Below, one piece after another: positions 1 through 7,555 of a stretch of 12,710 nucleotides of DNA; within the stretch, counting starts at the first letter, position 1; each line of letters opens with the position of its first letter. Where the stretch lies: assembly GCA_905372595.1 (NCBI GenBank), contig CAJPPS010000013.1:1-12710 (forward strand), read 5' to 3'. The position numbers and the translations under genes were made by a program. Below the pieces are notes generated by a model, which ran no database searches, had not been told where the DNA came from, and saw only the letters and a list, made by a program, of their open reading frames with translations. Origin of the DNA: an uncultured Capnocytophaga sp. GTDB taxonomy: Bacteria; Bacteroidota; Bacteroidia; Flavobacteriales; Flavobacteriaceae.

Positions 1-1
1 A

Positions 2-577
2 TTATTTTTCTTCTTGATATTCCCTCTACTTTCCCTCTATTCTCAGGAAAGTAATATCCAAATAGGAGCAAAGGCAGGGGTATCTTTGGCTACCTTTTCG
101 AGGAATTTTTTCTATCAGACACAAGAATTTTCTTATATAACAGATTTTTATGTAGGAGCTTTGGCAGTTACACGCACCGAGCACACAATTAACGGGAAAT
201 TGGAACTAATATATTCAGGACAAGGGGCAAAGTATAATGTTTCTCATAATCCTCAATATGAAGGAAAATACAATTTAGGATACCTTTCCTTGGCTTATAT
301 TATGCATTTTCGCCTATCGGATCATTTTTATCTGGATGCAGGGCTTAGTACAGACCTTCTGGTCAGAAAGGATAGTAAAATACCCTCTCCCAGAACGTTT
401 GATATTGCAGGAATTGTAGGGATAGAAGTGCCTATACTTCCTTCGTTGAGCCTTGAGGCTCGCGCCAAATCAGGTAGGGGAGGGCTTAATAATTATGAAG
501 AGTATTACACCGCTTCGCCTTTTCAGAATTCTTTGAATAACTTAGTAGTACAGTTTGGCATTATTTATTATCTTTAA
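2..577 (+). CDS. Outer-membrane beta-barrel protein, PorT-like (5' end cut by window)
   Basis: This is probably an eight-stranded outer-membrane beta-barrel protein of the porin-family/PorT-like type common in Bacteroidota. The frame is open to the left edge, and its first visible residues (LFFFLIFPLLSLYSQ) are the hydrophobic core and end of a signal peptide, with likely cleavage after SQ. The true start codon therefore lies just outside the window, and the TTG at position 14 is inside the signal peptide rather than a start. The mature part opens with IGAKAGVSLATF, the usual first strand of this group. It continues as alternating polar/hydrophobic strands (GKLELIYSGQGAKY, LGYLSLAYIMHFRLS, FYLDAGLSTDLLV, IVGIEVPILPSLSLEARAK) and ends in VVQFGIIYYL, a typical last strand with a hydrophobic terminus. 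About 180 mature residues suit a small barrel. guaA starts 11 bp after the stop, so the two may be cotranscribed. The ligand or specific role cannot be read from sequence. Confidence 0.8.
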   Translation, partial: LFFFLIFPLLSLYSQESNIQIGAKAGVSLATFSRNFFYQTQEFSYITDFYVGALAVTRTEHTINGKLELIYSGQGAKYNVSHNPQYEGKYNLGYLSLAYIMHFRLSDHFYLDAGLSTDLLVRKDSKIPSPRTFDIAGIVGIEVPILPSLSLEARAKSGRGGLNNYEEYYTASPFQNSLNNLVVQFGIIYYL

Positions 578-588
578 AATAAAATTCA

Positions 589-2115
589 ATGAATAAAGTA
601 CTTATTTTAGATTTTGGTTCACAATATACACAGCTTATAGCGCGCAGAGTGCGAGAGCTCAATGTATATTGTGAGATACACCCATACAATCATCTTCCTG
701 AGAATGTAGCTGATTTCTCGGCTGTAATTCTCTCAGGATCACCTTATTCGGTACGTGCTACCGATGCACCACATCCTGACCTTTCGCTCTTCCGAGGGAA
801 GAAACCACTCTTAGCAGTGTGTTATGGAGCTCAGTATCTGGCACACTTCTTTGGGGGAGAGGTCGCTCCTTCTGATGTCCGTGAATATGGACGAGCACAC
901 TTGGTATTTGTTAAGCAGGAAGAACCTTTCCTAGAGGGAATTCCTCATAACAGTCAAGTATGGATGAGCCATAGCGATACCATTAAGCAACTACCCACAG
1001 GAGGGGTATGCTTAGCAAGTACGCCAGATGTTACCAATGCAGCCTATCGTATTGAAGGAGAATCTACTTATGCTATTCAATTCCATCCAGAAGTATATCA
1101 TTCTACAGATGGGAAAAAGTTCTTGGAGAACTTCCTCTTTAAGATAGCGAAGATTACACCTTCTTGGACACCGGACAACTTTATAGAGACTACTGTAGCA
1201 GCTCTTAAGCAACAAGTAGGAAAGGAAAAAGTAGTACTAGGACTCTCTGGAGGGGTGGATTCTACAGTGGCAGCCGTACTTCTTAATAAGGCTATTGGGA
1301 GCCAATTACATTGTATTTTTGTCAATAATGGTCTTTTAAGAAAGGGAGAGTTCGAAAGTGTGTTGGCTCAGTATCAGGGAATGGGGCTTAATATCAAGGG
1401 AGTAGATGCTTCCGGAGAATTTCTTTCCGCCTTAGCAGGAATTACAGACCCAGAGCAAAAACGCAAAACTATAGGGCGAGTATTTATAGAAGTATTTGAC
1501 AAAGAAGCCCATCAAATTACCGATGTTACCTATCTGGCACAAGGGACTATCTACCCAGATGTTATAGAATCAGTATCGGTAAAAGGACCTTCTGCTACCA
1601 TTAAGAGTCATCATAATGTAGGGGGATTACCGGATTATATGAAACTCAAGATTGTGGAACCCTTACGAATGCTTTTCAAAGATGAAGTGCGCCGAGTGGG
1701 AGCTTCTTTAGGAATTCCTGCAGAGCTCTTAGGGCGCCATCCTTTCCCCGGTCCAGGGTTGGCAATACGTATCCTAGGCGATATTACTCCAGAGAAAGTG
1801 GCTACTTTACAGGAGGTAGATGCTCTTTTCATTAATGGACTTAAGGAGCATCAGCTCTATGATAAGGTATGGCAAGCAGGAGCGATTCTCCTTCCTATCA
1901 ATAGTGTAGGAGTAATGGGAGACGAGCGTACTTATGAAAAATGTGTAGCCCTACGTGCGGTAGAGAGTACCGATGGAATGACTGCCGATTGGGTACACTT
2001 GCCCTATGATTTCTTACAGAAAATCTCTAATGAGATTATTAATAAAGTAAAAGGGGTAAATCGTGTGGTTTATGACATCAGCTCCAAACCGCCTGCAACT
2101 ATCGAATGGGAGTAA
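589..2115 (+). CDS. guaA: GMP synthase (glutamine-hydrolysing)
   Basis: GuaA converts XMP to GMP in the cytoplasm, using ATP and ammonia released from glutamine; it is the last step of de novo guanine nucleotide synthesis. The 508-residue product has the expected domain order. A class I glutamine amidotransferase domain occupies about residues 3-185, with nucleophile Cys78 in AVCYGAQ and the His166/Glu168 pair in QFHPEV. It is followed by the ATP pyrophosphatase domain with its P-loop SGGVDS at 220-225. The C-terminal XMP-binding/dimerisation domain carries HPFPGPGLAIR and ends in the conserved VVYDISSKPPATIEWE. Length and all catalytic residues are normal. The ATG at 589 gives the standard N-terminus (MNKVLILDFGSQYTQLIARR). 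There is no Shine-Dalgarno sequence, and no promoter is visible in the 11 bp before it, so transcription probably comes from upstream of the preceding gene. Confidence 0.98.
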   Translation: MNKVLILDFGSQYTQLIARRVRELNVYCEIHPYNHLPENVADFSAVILSGSPYSVRATDAPHPDLSLFRGKKPLLAVCYGAQYLAHFFGGEVAPSDVREYGRAHLVFVKQEEPFLEGIPHNSQVWMSHSDTIKQLPTGGVCLASTPDVTNAAYRIEGESTYAIQFHPEVYHSTDGKKFLENFLFKIAKITPSWTPDNFIETTVAALKQQVGKEKVVLGLSGGVDSTVAAVLLNKAIGSQLHCIFVNNGLLRKGEFESVLAQYQGMGLNIKGVDASGEFLSALAGITDPEQKRKTIGRVFIEVFDKEAHQITDVTYLAQGTIYPDVIESVSVKGPSATIKSHHNVGGLPDYMKLKIVEPLRMLFKDEVRRVGASLGIPAELLGRHPFPGPGLAIRILGDITPEKVATLQEVDALFINGLKEHQLYDKVWQAGAILLPINSVGVMGDERTYEKCVALRAVESTDGMTADWVHLPYDFLQKISNEIINKVKGVNRVVYDISSKPPATIEWE

Positions 2116-2158
2116 GAATAAATATAAATTTCAAAAAATCAACAAATTAACAATAAAA

Positions 2159-3547
2159 ATGGATATAAAAAATTATATTGAACAGAACAGAGATCGCTTC
2201 CTAAGCGAGCTATTTGACTTATTACGTATGCCGTCTGTTAGTGCTGACTCAGCATATAAGCCCTCTATCGAAGCTACAGCCCAATGGGTAAAGGAATCTC
2301 TTCTTAAAGCAGGGTGTGATACAGCCCAAGTATGTGAAACTCCAGGGAATCCTGTAGTATATGGAGAAAAGCACGTGGGAGACCATCTTCCTACAGTACT
2401 TGTATATGGGCATTATGATGTACAACCTGCAGACCCTCTCGAATTATGGGATACAGAACCTTTTGAACCAGTAATTAAGACTACAGAACTTCATCCTGAG
2501 GGAGCTATTTTTGCTCGTGGAGCTTGTGATGACAAAGGACAGATGTTTATGCATATCAAAGCCTTTGAATATATGGTCAAAGAGGGAAAGCTTCCTTGCA
2601 ATATTAAGTTTATGATTGAAGGAGAAGAGGAAGTAGGTTCTAAGAACTTAGGATGGTTTGTGGAAAGGAATAAGGAAAAACTTAAGAACGATATCATCTT
2701 GATTTCGGATACAAGTATTATTGGTAGAGAGACTCCTTCTATCACAACCAGTCTTCGTGGGCTTAGCTATCTTCAGGTAGAAGTTACAGGTCCTAACCGA
2801 GACTTACACTCAGGAGTTTATGGAGGAGCCGTTGCCAACCCAGTGAATATTTTAGCTCAGATGATTGCTCAGCTTCACGATGAACATCATCGTGTAACTA
2901 TTCCACACTTCTATGATAAGGTAAAAGAGTTTTCTGCTGAGGAGCGTGCTCTTTTTGCCCAAATACCATTCTCTTTGGAAGAATACAAAAAAGACTTAGG
3001 AGTAAAAGATGTACTTTTGGAGGACGGCTATTCAGTAATCGAAAGTTCTGCTATACGTCCTACCTTGGATGTCAATGGAATTTGGGGAGGCTATATAGGT
3101 GAAGGAGCTAAGACGATTATTCCTAGTAAGGCATCAGCTAAGATTTCTATGCGCTTGGTGCCCAACCAAGATAATAAGGAGATAGAGGCTCTTTTCACAG
3201 AACATATACAACGCATAGCTCCTGAAGGGGTTACTGTTAAGGTAACTAATTTGGGTGGAGGTCCAGCTTATGCTATGTCTATTGATAATGATGGATACCG
3301 TGCTGCAGAAAAAGCGATGGAAAAGACCTTTGGTAAGCGTCCTGTTCCTTCTCCAGAGGGAGGAAGTATTCCTATTGTAGCTCTTTTCGAGAGGGAATTA
3401 GGCACTAAGTCTATTCTTATGGGATTTGGATTTGATTCGGATCTTATTCACTCTCCTAATGAGCACTATGGGCTATTTAATTTCTTCAAAGGAATAGAAA
3501 CCATTCCATATTTCTACGAGTATTATGTAGAGGCACATAAGAAATAA
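2159..3547 (+). CDS. M20-family metallo-dipeptidase
   Basis: This is a cytoplasmic zinc-dependent dipeptidase of peptidase family M20 (carnosinase/CNDP-like group), which hydrolyses dipeptides to free amino acids. The 462-residue length is normal. Metal-site motifs are all present: GHYDVQP (His85, Asp87), GACDDKG (bridging Asp124), EGEEEVGS (catalytic base and ligand around Glu157/Glu158), ISDTS (Asp184) and the distal HSPNEHYG (His431). The insert containing LHSGVYGG corresponds to the dimerisation domain, whose His reaches the partner active site in this family. I chose the ATG at 2159 (MDIKNYIEQNRDRFL) over an upstream in-frame ATG at 2063. The longer form would overlap the end of guaA and add 32 residues that merely read through guaA and the leader. 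It follows guaA by 43 bp with no promoter seen, and transcription ends at the hairpin at 3560-3600. Exact substrate preference is not predictable. Confidence 0.93.
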   Translation: MDIKNYIEQNRDRFLSELFDLLRMPSVSADSAYKPSIEATAQWVKESLLKAGCDTAQVCETPGNPVVYGEKHVGDHLPTVLVYGHYDVQPADPLELWDTEPFEPVIKTTELHPEGAIFARGACDDKGQMFMHIKAFEYMVKEGKLPCNIKFMIEGEEEVGSKNLGWFVERNKEKLKNDIILISDTSIIGRETPSITTSLRGLSYLQVEVTGPNRDLHSGVYGGAVANPVNILAQMIAQLHDEHHRVTIPHFYDKVKEFSAEERALFAQIPFSLEEYKKDLGVKDVLLEDGYSVIESSAIRPTLDVNGIWGGYIGEGAKTIIPSKASAKISMRLVPNQDNKEIEALFTEHIQRIAPEGVTVKVTNLGGGPAYAMSIDNDGYRAAEKAMEKTFGKRPVPSPEGGSIPIVALFERELGTKSILMGFGFDSDLIHSPNEHYGLFNFFKGIETIPYFYEYYVEAHKK

Positions 3548-3559
3548 TAGTTTGTTTTC

Positions 3560-3600
3560 CAAGAGGAAATGAGAGATGACTTTATTTCCTCTTGATTTTT
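3560..3600 (+). terminator. Intrinsic terminator after the dipeptidase gene
   Basis: A perfect 11-bp inverted repeat (CAAGAGGAAAT at 3560-3570, ATTTCCTCTTG at 3584-3594) encloses a 13-nt loop and is followed by ATTTTT. It lies 12 bp after the dipeptidase stop and fits a rho-independent terminator. It also removes the TTG at 3592 as a plausible start for the next gene, because that codon is inside the hairpin. Confidence 0.8.
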
Positions 3601-3603
3601 AAT

Positions 3604-4362
3604 ATGTTATCTATGAGGTGTGCTTTTTTCTATACAATATTCTTCTTTTCTTTGTTCTGTAAGGCACAAAGTTTTGAAAAGGAATTAGGAATAGGACTTT
3701 TGACGGTCAATACACAACATACACTACCACTGTATAAGCATCCTAATGATTTGTATCCTACGGATTCTATTGTTTATCAGAAAGATAAAAAGGGAACTCT
3801 TATGCTGAAACTGAGCAGTCCTATAGCTCCGTACAAATTCTTTCCAGGAGCAGATTTAGGAATGGTTGGTGTAATGGGAACCGATGAACATGTAAGAGGT
3901 ATTGTTTCCCCGGTACTTATTTTTAGGGTATTATCTGAAGGGAAAGATTTCTATCAGATAGTAATAGATGAACATAGAGGAAATTCTTTGTTTATTAAGA
4001 AAAATAAAAAAGCTGAGTATTATGTATATGATAAGAAATCTTCTACATACGAGGATGATTTCATAAAACCTAAAACAACCTTTTGGTTTAGGTTTGAGAA
4101 TTGGCTTCATTATCTTAGTAAATGTGAATTACTTACTTTCAGTGGGCAGATGAAACTATATGATACTCCTAATGGAAAATGTATAGTAGATAAAGAACAT
4201 CACGGTGTTATTTCTCTTATAGATTGTAGAGATAATTGGATAGAAATAGAAACAGAAGTGATATATCTTAATGGAGTACAGCTGCCTATATATAAAGGCT
4301 GGCTCAAATGGTATGATAAAGGCAAGGAACAAATTACAATTATGGTCAATGCCTTATATTAA
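3604..4362 (+). CDS. Exported protein of unknown function, possibly with SH3-like modules
   Basis: I do not recognise the family. The product (252 residues from the ATG at 3604; an ATG at 3613 is equally possible) begins with a signal peptide: a basic Arg, the hydrophobic run CAFFYTIFFFSLF, then CKAQS. Cleavage is probably after KA, giving a mature start QSFEKELG. The Cys has no proper lipobox, so a lipoprotein is less likely. The C-terminal part has the pattern of a bacterial SH3-like module: MKLYDTPNGKCI, then VISLIDCRDNWIEIE, then YKGWLKWYD. An earlier stretch (LPLYKHPNDLYPTDSIV) may be a degenerate copy; this is inference from spacing only. The gene starts right behind a terminator with no clear promoter of its own. 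It looks more AT-rich by eye than guaA or the dipeptidase, which would fit a lineage-specific gene. Confidence 0.75.
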   Translation: MLSMRCAFFYTIFFFSLFCKAQSFEKELGIGLLTVNTQHTLPLYKHPNDLYPTDSIVYQKDKKGTLMLKLSSPIAPYKFFPGADLGMVGVMGTDEHVRGIVSPVLIFRVLSEGKDFYQIVIDEHRGNSLFIKKNKKAEYYVYDKKSSTYEDDFIKPKTTFWFRFENWLHYLSKCELLTFSGQMKLYDTPNGKCIVDKEHHGVISLIDCRDNWIEIETEVIYLNGVQLPIYKGWLKWYDKGKEQITIMVNALY

Positions 4363-4411
4363 CACGAGAAATATTTAACATTCTGTTTAGATTTATGTAC
4401 TGAAAAAACAC

Positions 4412-4419
4412 TAACTTTG
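4412..4419 (+). promoter_or_regulatory. Bacteroidota-type -7 box upstream of acyl-CoA synthetase
   Basis: TAACTTTG matches the Bacteroidota -7 consensus TAnnTTTG exactly and lies 26 bp before the ATG at 4445, which implies a short leader. The matching -33 element is weak: TTTAG at 4386-4390, 21 bp upstream, is the nearest candidate. Confidence 0.6.
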
Positions 4420-4444
4420 CTATTTAAAACGCAAACTAACTGTG

Positions 4445-6238
4445 ATGGATTTAGAAAAATTTCACTTAGTTACTCGATTGGCTTCACAAGCTACACATTA
4501 TAAGGAAGGTGAAGCGATTCGCTATTGGGAAGAAGGGCAGTGGCGCCCTATGTCTTGGACTGTATTTTATGACAAAATCCAAGAACTTACCAAAGCACTT
4601 TTGCATTATCAAGTAGGAGTACAGGAGAATATAGGAATTTTTGCTCCCAACTCCCCTCAGTGGACTATGGTGGATATGGCAGCAGCCCACCTAAGAGCCT
4701 GTGCAGTACCTATCTATGCTACTAATACAGCTGATCAGGCTGCTTATATCATCAATGATGCTAATATTCGTATTTTATTCGTTGGAGAACAAGAACAATT
4801 TGATAAAATACAGCAAATAAAAGAAAAATGTCCTCAATTACAGCAAGTAGTTGTATTCAATGAGGAACTTGTAAAAGAAAAGAACCCTTTTGTGGTTTCT
4901 TTATCTCAATTCATAACACTTCCTCAAGGTAAAAACTACACTGAAGAGCTAGAGAAGCGATTCGCTCAGCGAAATCTTAGGGATATCTATACGATCATTT
5001 ATACTTCAGGAACTACAGGGAATCCCAAGGGAGTCCTTATAGATTATGAAAATGTTGCCTATCAGCTTATTAACCACGATGAACGATTGAGTGTGGTAGA
5101 AAGAAATGTTTCCTTGTCTTTCTTGCCTCTCTCTCACGTATATGAGCGGATGTGGGTAGCCTATGTGCTTCATAAGGGAGTGATTAACTGCTACTTAGAT
5201 GATACTAACCGAGTTGCAGAAGTCCTCAAGGAGGTACGCCCTCATTATATGTGTGTGGTACCCCGCTTATTGGAGAAAATATATACCAAAATCTATGAGA
5301 ATGTAGGAAAGCAGTCTCCAGTAAAGCGTATGGTATTTGCTATGGCTACTCGAATTGCTAAAATACAGTTGGGAAGAACTAAAAAAGGGAAATATCCTTC
5401 CATTATCCTAAAAAAACTCTATAATACGGCTGATAAACTCGTTTTCCAGAAGCTAAAAGAGGCTATGGGAGGTAATATCCAAATGATTCCTTGTGGAGGA
5501 GCACTTTTGGAACCTTCTATTGGGCGTTTTTTCAGAGCAATAGGAGTCAATGTAACCTTGGGTTATGGGATGACTGAGACTACCGCAACAGTATCCTGCT
5601 GGGATGATAACAAGTTCAAGCTCAAGTCAGTAGGTACTCTTTTGCCTAATATACAAGCTAAAATAGGAGAGAATAACGAAATTCTACTTAAGGGAGGCTC
5701 TATCACCAAAGGTTATTATAACAATCCTGAGGAAAATGCCAAAGCCTTTACCGAGGATGGTTTCTTGCGTACAGGCGATGCTGGCTATATAGATGAGCAA
5801 GGGAATATTTTTATCACTGAGCGTATCAAGGAATTGATGAAAACCTCCAACGGAAAATATATAGCTCCTCAGCAAATAGAAGGAAAGGTGGGTAAGGATA
5901 GCTTTATTGAACAAATTGCTATTATTGCAGATGCTCGCAAATATGTTTCTGCTCTTATTGTACCCAATTATGATGCTTTAGCAGAATATGCAAAGTCACT
6001 CAATCTGAAATATAAAAACTATGCTGAACTGATAAAAAATAGCCAAATCGTGGATTTCTTCCAGAAAAGGTTACAGAATCTTCAGCAAGAATTGGCGGCT
6101 TATGAGCAAATTAAGAAATTTACCCTACTCACAAGCCCTTTCACAATTAATAATGATGAGCTGACGCCTACTCTTAAGCTCAAGCGAAAGAATATCTATA
6201 GGAATTATTTCCGAGAAATAGAGGCAATGTATGCATAA
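4445..6238 (+). CDS. Long-chain fatty acid--CoA ligase (AMP-forming, FAA1/FadD type)
   Basis: This enzyme activates long-chain fatty acids to acyl-CoA through an acyl-adenylate and belongs to the ANL superfamily, COG1022-like branch. The 597-residue product contains the standard motifs in order: A3 phosphate loop YTSGTTGNPKG (186-196), PLSHVYERMW (228-237), A5 GYGMTETT (373-380), A7 RTGDAGYID (442-450) and A8 ITERIKELMKTSNGKYI (457-473). The A10-like TPTLKLKRKNI near 574-584 carries the candidate catalytic Lys. It has no signal peptide or clear membrane segment, so it should be cytoplasmic or peripheral at the inner membrane, where exogenous or recycled fatty acids enter phospholipid synthesis or degradation. 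I chose the ATG at 4445; a GTG at 4442 precedes it in frame but adds only one residue. It has its own promoter, and ftsE follows 35 bp downstream with no promoter in between. The chain length of its substrate is unknown. Confidence 0.93.
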   Translation: MDLEKFHLVTRLASQATHYKEGEAIRYWEEGQWRPMSWTVFYDKIQELTKALLHYQVGVQENIGIFAPNSPQWTMVDMAAAHLRACAVPIYATNTADQAAYIINDANIRILFVGEQEQFDKIQQIKEKCPQLQQVVVFNEELVKEKNPFVVSLSQFITLPQGKNYTEELEKRFAQRNLRDIYTIIYTSGTTGNPKGVLIDYENVAYQLINHDERLSVVERNVSLSFLPLSHVYERMWVAYVLHKGVINCYLDDTNRVAEVLKEVRPHYMCVVPRLLEKIYTKIYENVGKQSPVKRMVFAMATRIAKIQLGRTKKGKYPSIILKKLYNTADKLVFQKLKEAMGGNIQMIPCGGALLEPSIGRFFRAIGVNVTLGYGMTETTATVSCWDDNKFKLKSVGTLLPNIQAKIGENNEILLKGGSITKGYYNNPEENAKAFTEDGFLRTGDAGYIDEQGNIFITERIKELMKTSNGKYIAPQQIEGKVGKDSFIEQIAIIADARKYVSALIVPNYDALAEYAKSLNLKYKNYAELIKNSQIVDFFQKRLQNLQQELAAYEQIKKFTLLTSPFTINNDELTPTLKLKRKNIYRNYFREIEAMYA

Positions 6239-6273
6239 TCCAAATCCAGATATAATTAATCACAGATAGAATA

Positions 6274-6957
6274 ATGGGGAAGATAGTAGTAGAGCTCAAA
6301 GAAGCCTCTGTTTTTCAAAGAAAAAATCTTATTCTTCACGATATTAACCTTACCATTGAGCGAGGTGAATTCGTATATCTGATAGGGAAAACAGGGAGCG
6401 GGAAGAGTTCGCTTCTGAAGATACTTTACGGGGATCTTCCTCTGAAGAAAGGAACAGGAACAGCTGTAGATTTTGACCTTACCACCCTTAAGGAATCCGA
6501 AATTCCTTATCTGAGACGAAAGATAGGGGTCGTTTTTCAGGATTTTAAGCTTCTTCCTGATAGAAATATCTTTGCTAATCTAGAATTTGTTCTAAGGGCT
6601 ACGGGCTGGAAAGAAGAAGCAAAGATAGAAGCACGTATCAAGAGTGTATTGGCAAAAGTGAAGATGGATACCAAGCTACAGAAGTATCCTCACGAGTTAT
6701 CAGGAGGGGAGCAACAGCGAGTGGCGATTGCGCGCGCCTTGCTCAATGACCCTGACCTGATTCTCGCTGATGAGCCTACAGGAAATCTGGATCCTGAAAC
6801 CAGTGTCGAGATTATGAAAGTGATGCGGGAGATTAATGATTCTGGACGCTCTATCCTAATGGCTACCCACGATTATGCCCTCATCCTCAAGTTCCCTTCC
6901 AAAACTATCAAGTGTGATGGAGGAAAGCTCTTTGAGGTGGTGCAACGCTCGGTATAG
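6274..6957 (+). CDS. ftsE: Cell-division ABC ATPase FtsE
   Basis: FtsE is the cytoplasmic ATPase of the FtsEX complex, which couples ATP hydrolysis to activation of peptidoglycan hydrolases at the division site. All ABC motifs are present in 227 residues: Walker A GKTGSGKS (38-45), Q-loop Gln89, signature LSGGEQ (142-147), Walker B LILADEP with Glu167 (162-168), D-loop NLD (171-173) and H-loop His199. The stretch ending LADEPTGNLDPETS and the short length fit FtsE. Related small ABC ATPases of the LolD/MacB type share these motifs, so the assignment over a lipoprotein-export ATPase rests on overall resemblance. ftsX is not next to it; the next gene is convergent rnhB. In this phylum the partner gene is often elsewhere. 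It is probably cotranscribed with the acyl-CoA synthetase gene. The stop TAG is directly followed by the rnhB stop on the other strand. Confidence 0.85.
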   Translation: MGKIVVELKEASVFQRKNLILHDINLTIERGEFVYLIGKTGSGKSSLLKILYGDLPLKKGTGTAVDFDLTTLKESEIPYLRRKIGVVFQDFKLLPDRNIFANLEFVLRATGWKEEAKIEARIKSVLAKVKMDTKLQKYPHELSGGEQQRVAIARALLNDPDLILADEPTGNLDPETSVEIMKVMREINDSGRSILMATHDYALILKFPSKTIKCDGGKLFEVVQRSV

Positions 6958-6977
6958 TTAAAATTCGAATTTTAACT
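6956..6977. repeat. 22-bp perfect palindrome across the convergent ftsE/rnhB stop codons
   Basis: The arms AGTTAAAATTC and GAATTTTAACT form a perfect 22-bp palindrome. It includes the last two bases of the ftsE TAG and the TAA plus the final codons (KFEF) of rnhB. It could fold as a weak AU-rich hairpin in either transcript, with a TCGA loop, and may serve as a shared end for both. There is no long T-tract, so termination is unproven. Confidence 0.5.
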
Positions 6978-7551
6978 GAATATCAATCAATTGAAATGTC
7001 TTTCGGTGGTGTTCGCAAGCTCCAAATTCAAGAATAGCTGCTCGGTGTTCTTTCGTGGGGTACCCTTTATTCTTATCCCAATGGTACATAGGGAATTCCT
7101 TGTGGAGCTCTTCCATATAAGCATCGCGGTAGGTCTTAGCCAGTACCGAGGCGGCAGCAATACGCATAAATCGTGCATCTCCTTTGACCTGACAGGAGTA
7201 AGGAATCCTCTTATAGGGTTTGAATCGATTCCCATCTACTACAATAAACTCCGGAGTGAGAGTGAGTTTGTCTAAAGCCTGTTGCATAGCCTCAATAGAG
7301 GCATTGAGGATATTAATCTGGTCAATTCGTTGAGGAGAGAGATGTACTACAGCATAGCTCAGTGCCTGTTCTTCGATGATAGGACGAAGCTGATTGCGCT
7401 GTTTCTCAGTCATCTGTTTGGAGTCATTGAGTAGGGGATGGTAAAAGTCTTCAGGAAGGATAACCGCTGCAGCCGTTACAGGTCCTGCTAGGCAACCACG
7501 ACCCGCCTCATCAGTCCCAGCTTCTTGTGGGGAGAAAAACCATTTTTCCAT
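6958..7551 (-). CDS. rnhB: Ribonuclease HII
   Basis: RNase HII cuts RNA in RNA-DNA hybrids and starts removal of single ribonucleotides misincorporated into DNA. The 197-residue protein is normal in size for the bacterial enzyme. It has the hallmark N-terminal TDEAGRGCLAGPV with Asp14 and Glu15 and the GRG substrate-recognition motif at 17-19, then Asp106 in FIVVDGNRF, and Asp143 in AKTYRDAYM. These complete the DEDD metal-binding set. KGYPTKEHRAAI and HHRKTF are also typical. The ATG at 7551 gives a standard start a few residues before the first catalytic motif. Only 4 bp separate it from the stop of the upstream LuxE-like gene, so both are very likely on one mRNA. The two functions are not known to be related, so the linkage may be only transcriptional. 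Confidence 0.97.
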   Translation of the reverse strand: MEKWFFSPQEAGTDEAGRGCLAGPVTAAAVILPEDFYHPLLNDSKQMTEKQRNQLRPIIEEQALSYAVVHLSPQRIDQINILNASIEAMQQALDKLTLTPEFIVVDGNRFKPYKRIPYSCQVKGDARFMRIAAASVLAKTYRDAYMEELHKEFPMYHWDKNKGYPTKEHRAAILEFGACEHHRKTFQLIDIQLKFEF

Positions 7552-7555
7552 AAAA

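Noticed and set aside
2063..2158. Upstream in-frame ATG extending the dipeptidase by 32 residues
   Set aside because: It overlaps guaA coding sequence, the extra residues look like read-through of guaA and an AT-rich leader, and the family N-terminus matches the ATG at 2159.
6991..7275. Plus-strand reading frame of 94 codons opposite rnhB
   Set aside because: It lies wholly antisense to a clearly conserved rnhB with intact catalytic residues, has no promoter or recognisable product, and is explained as a shadow frame.
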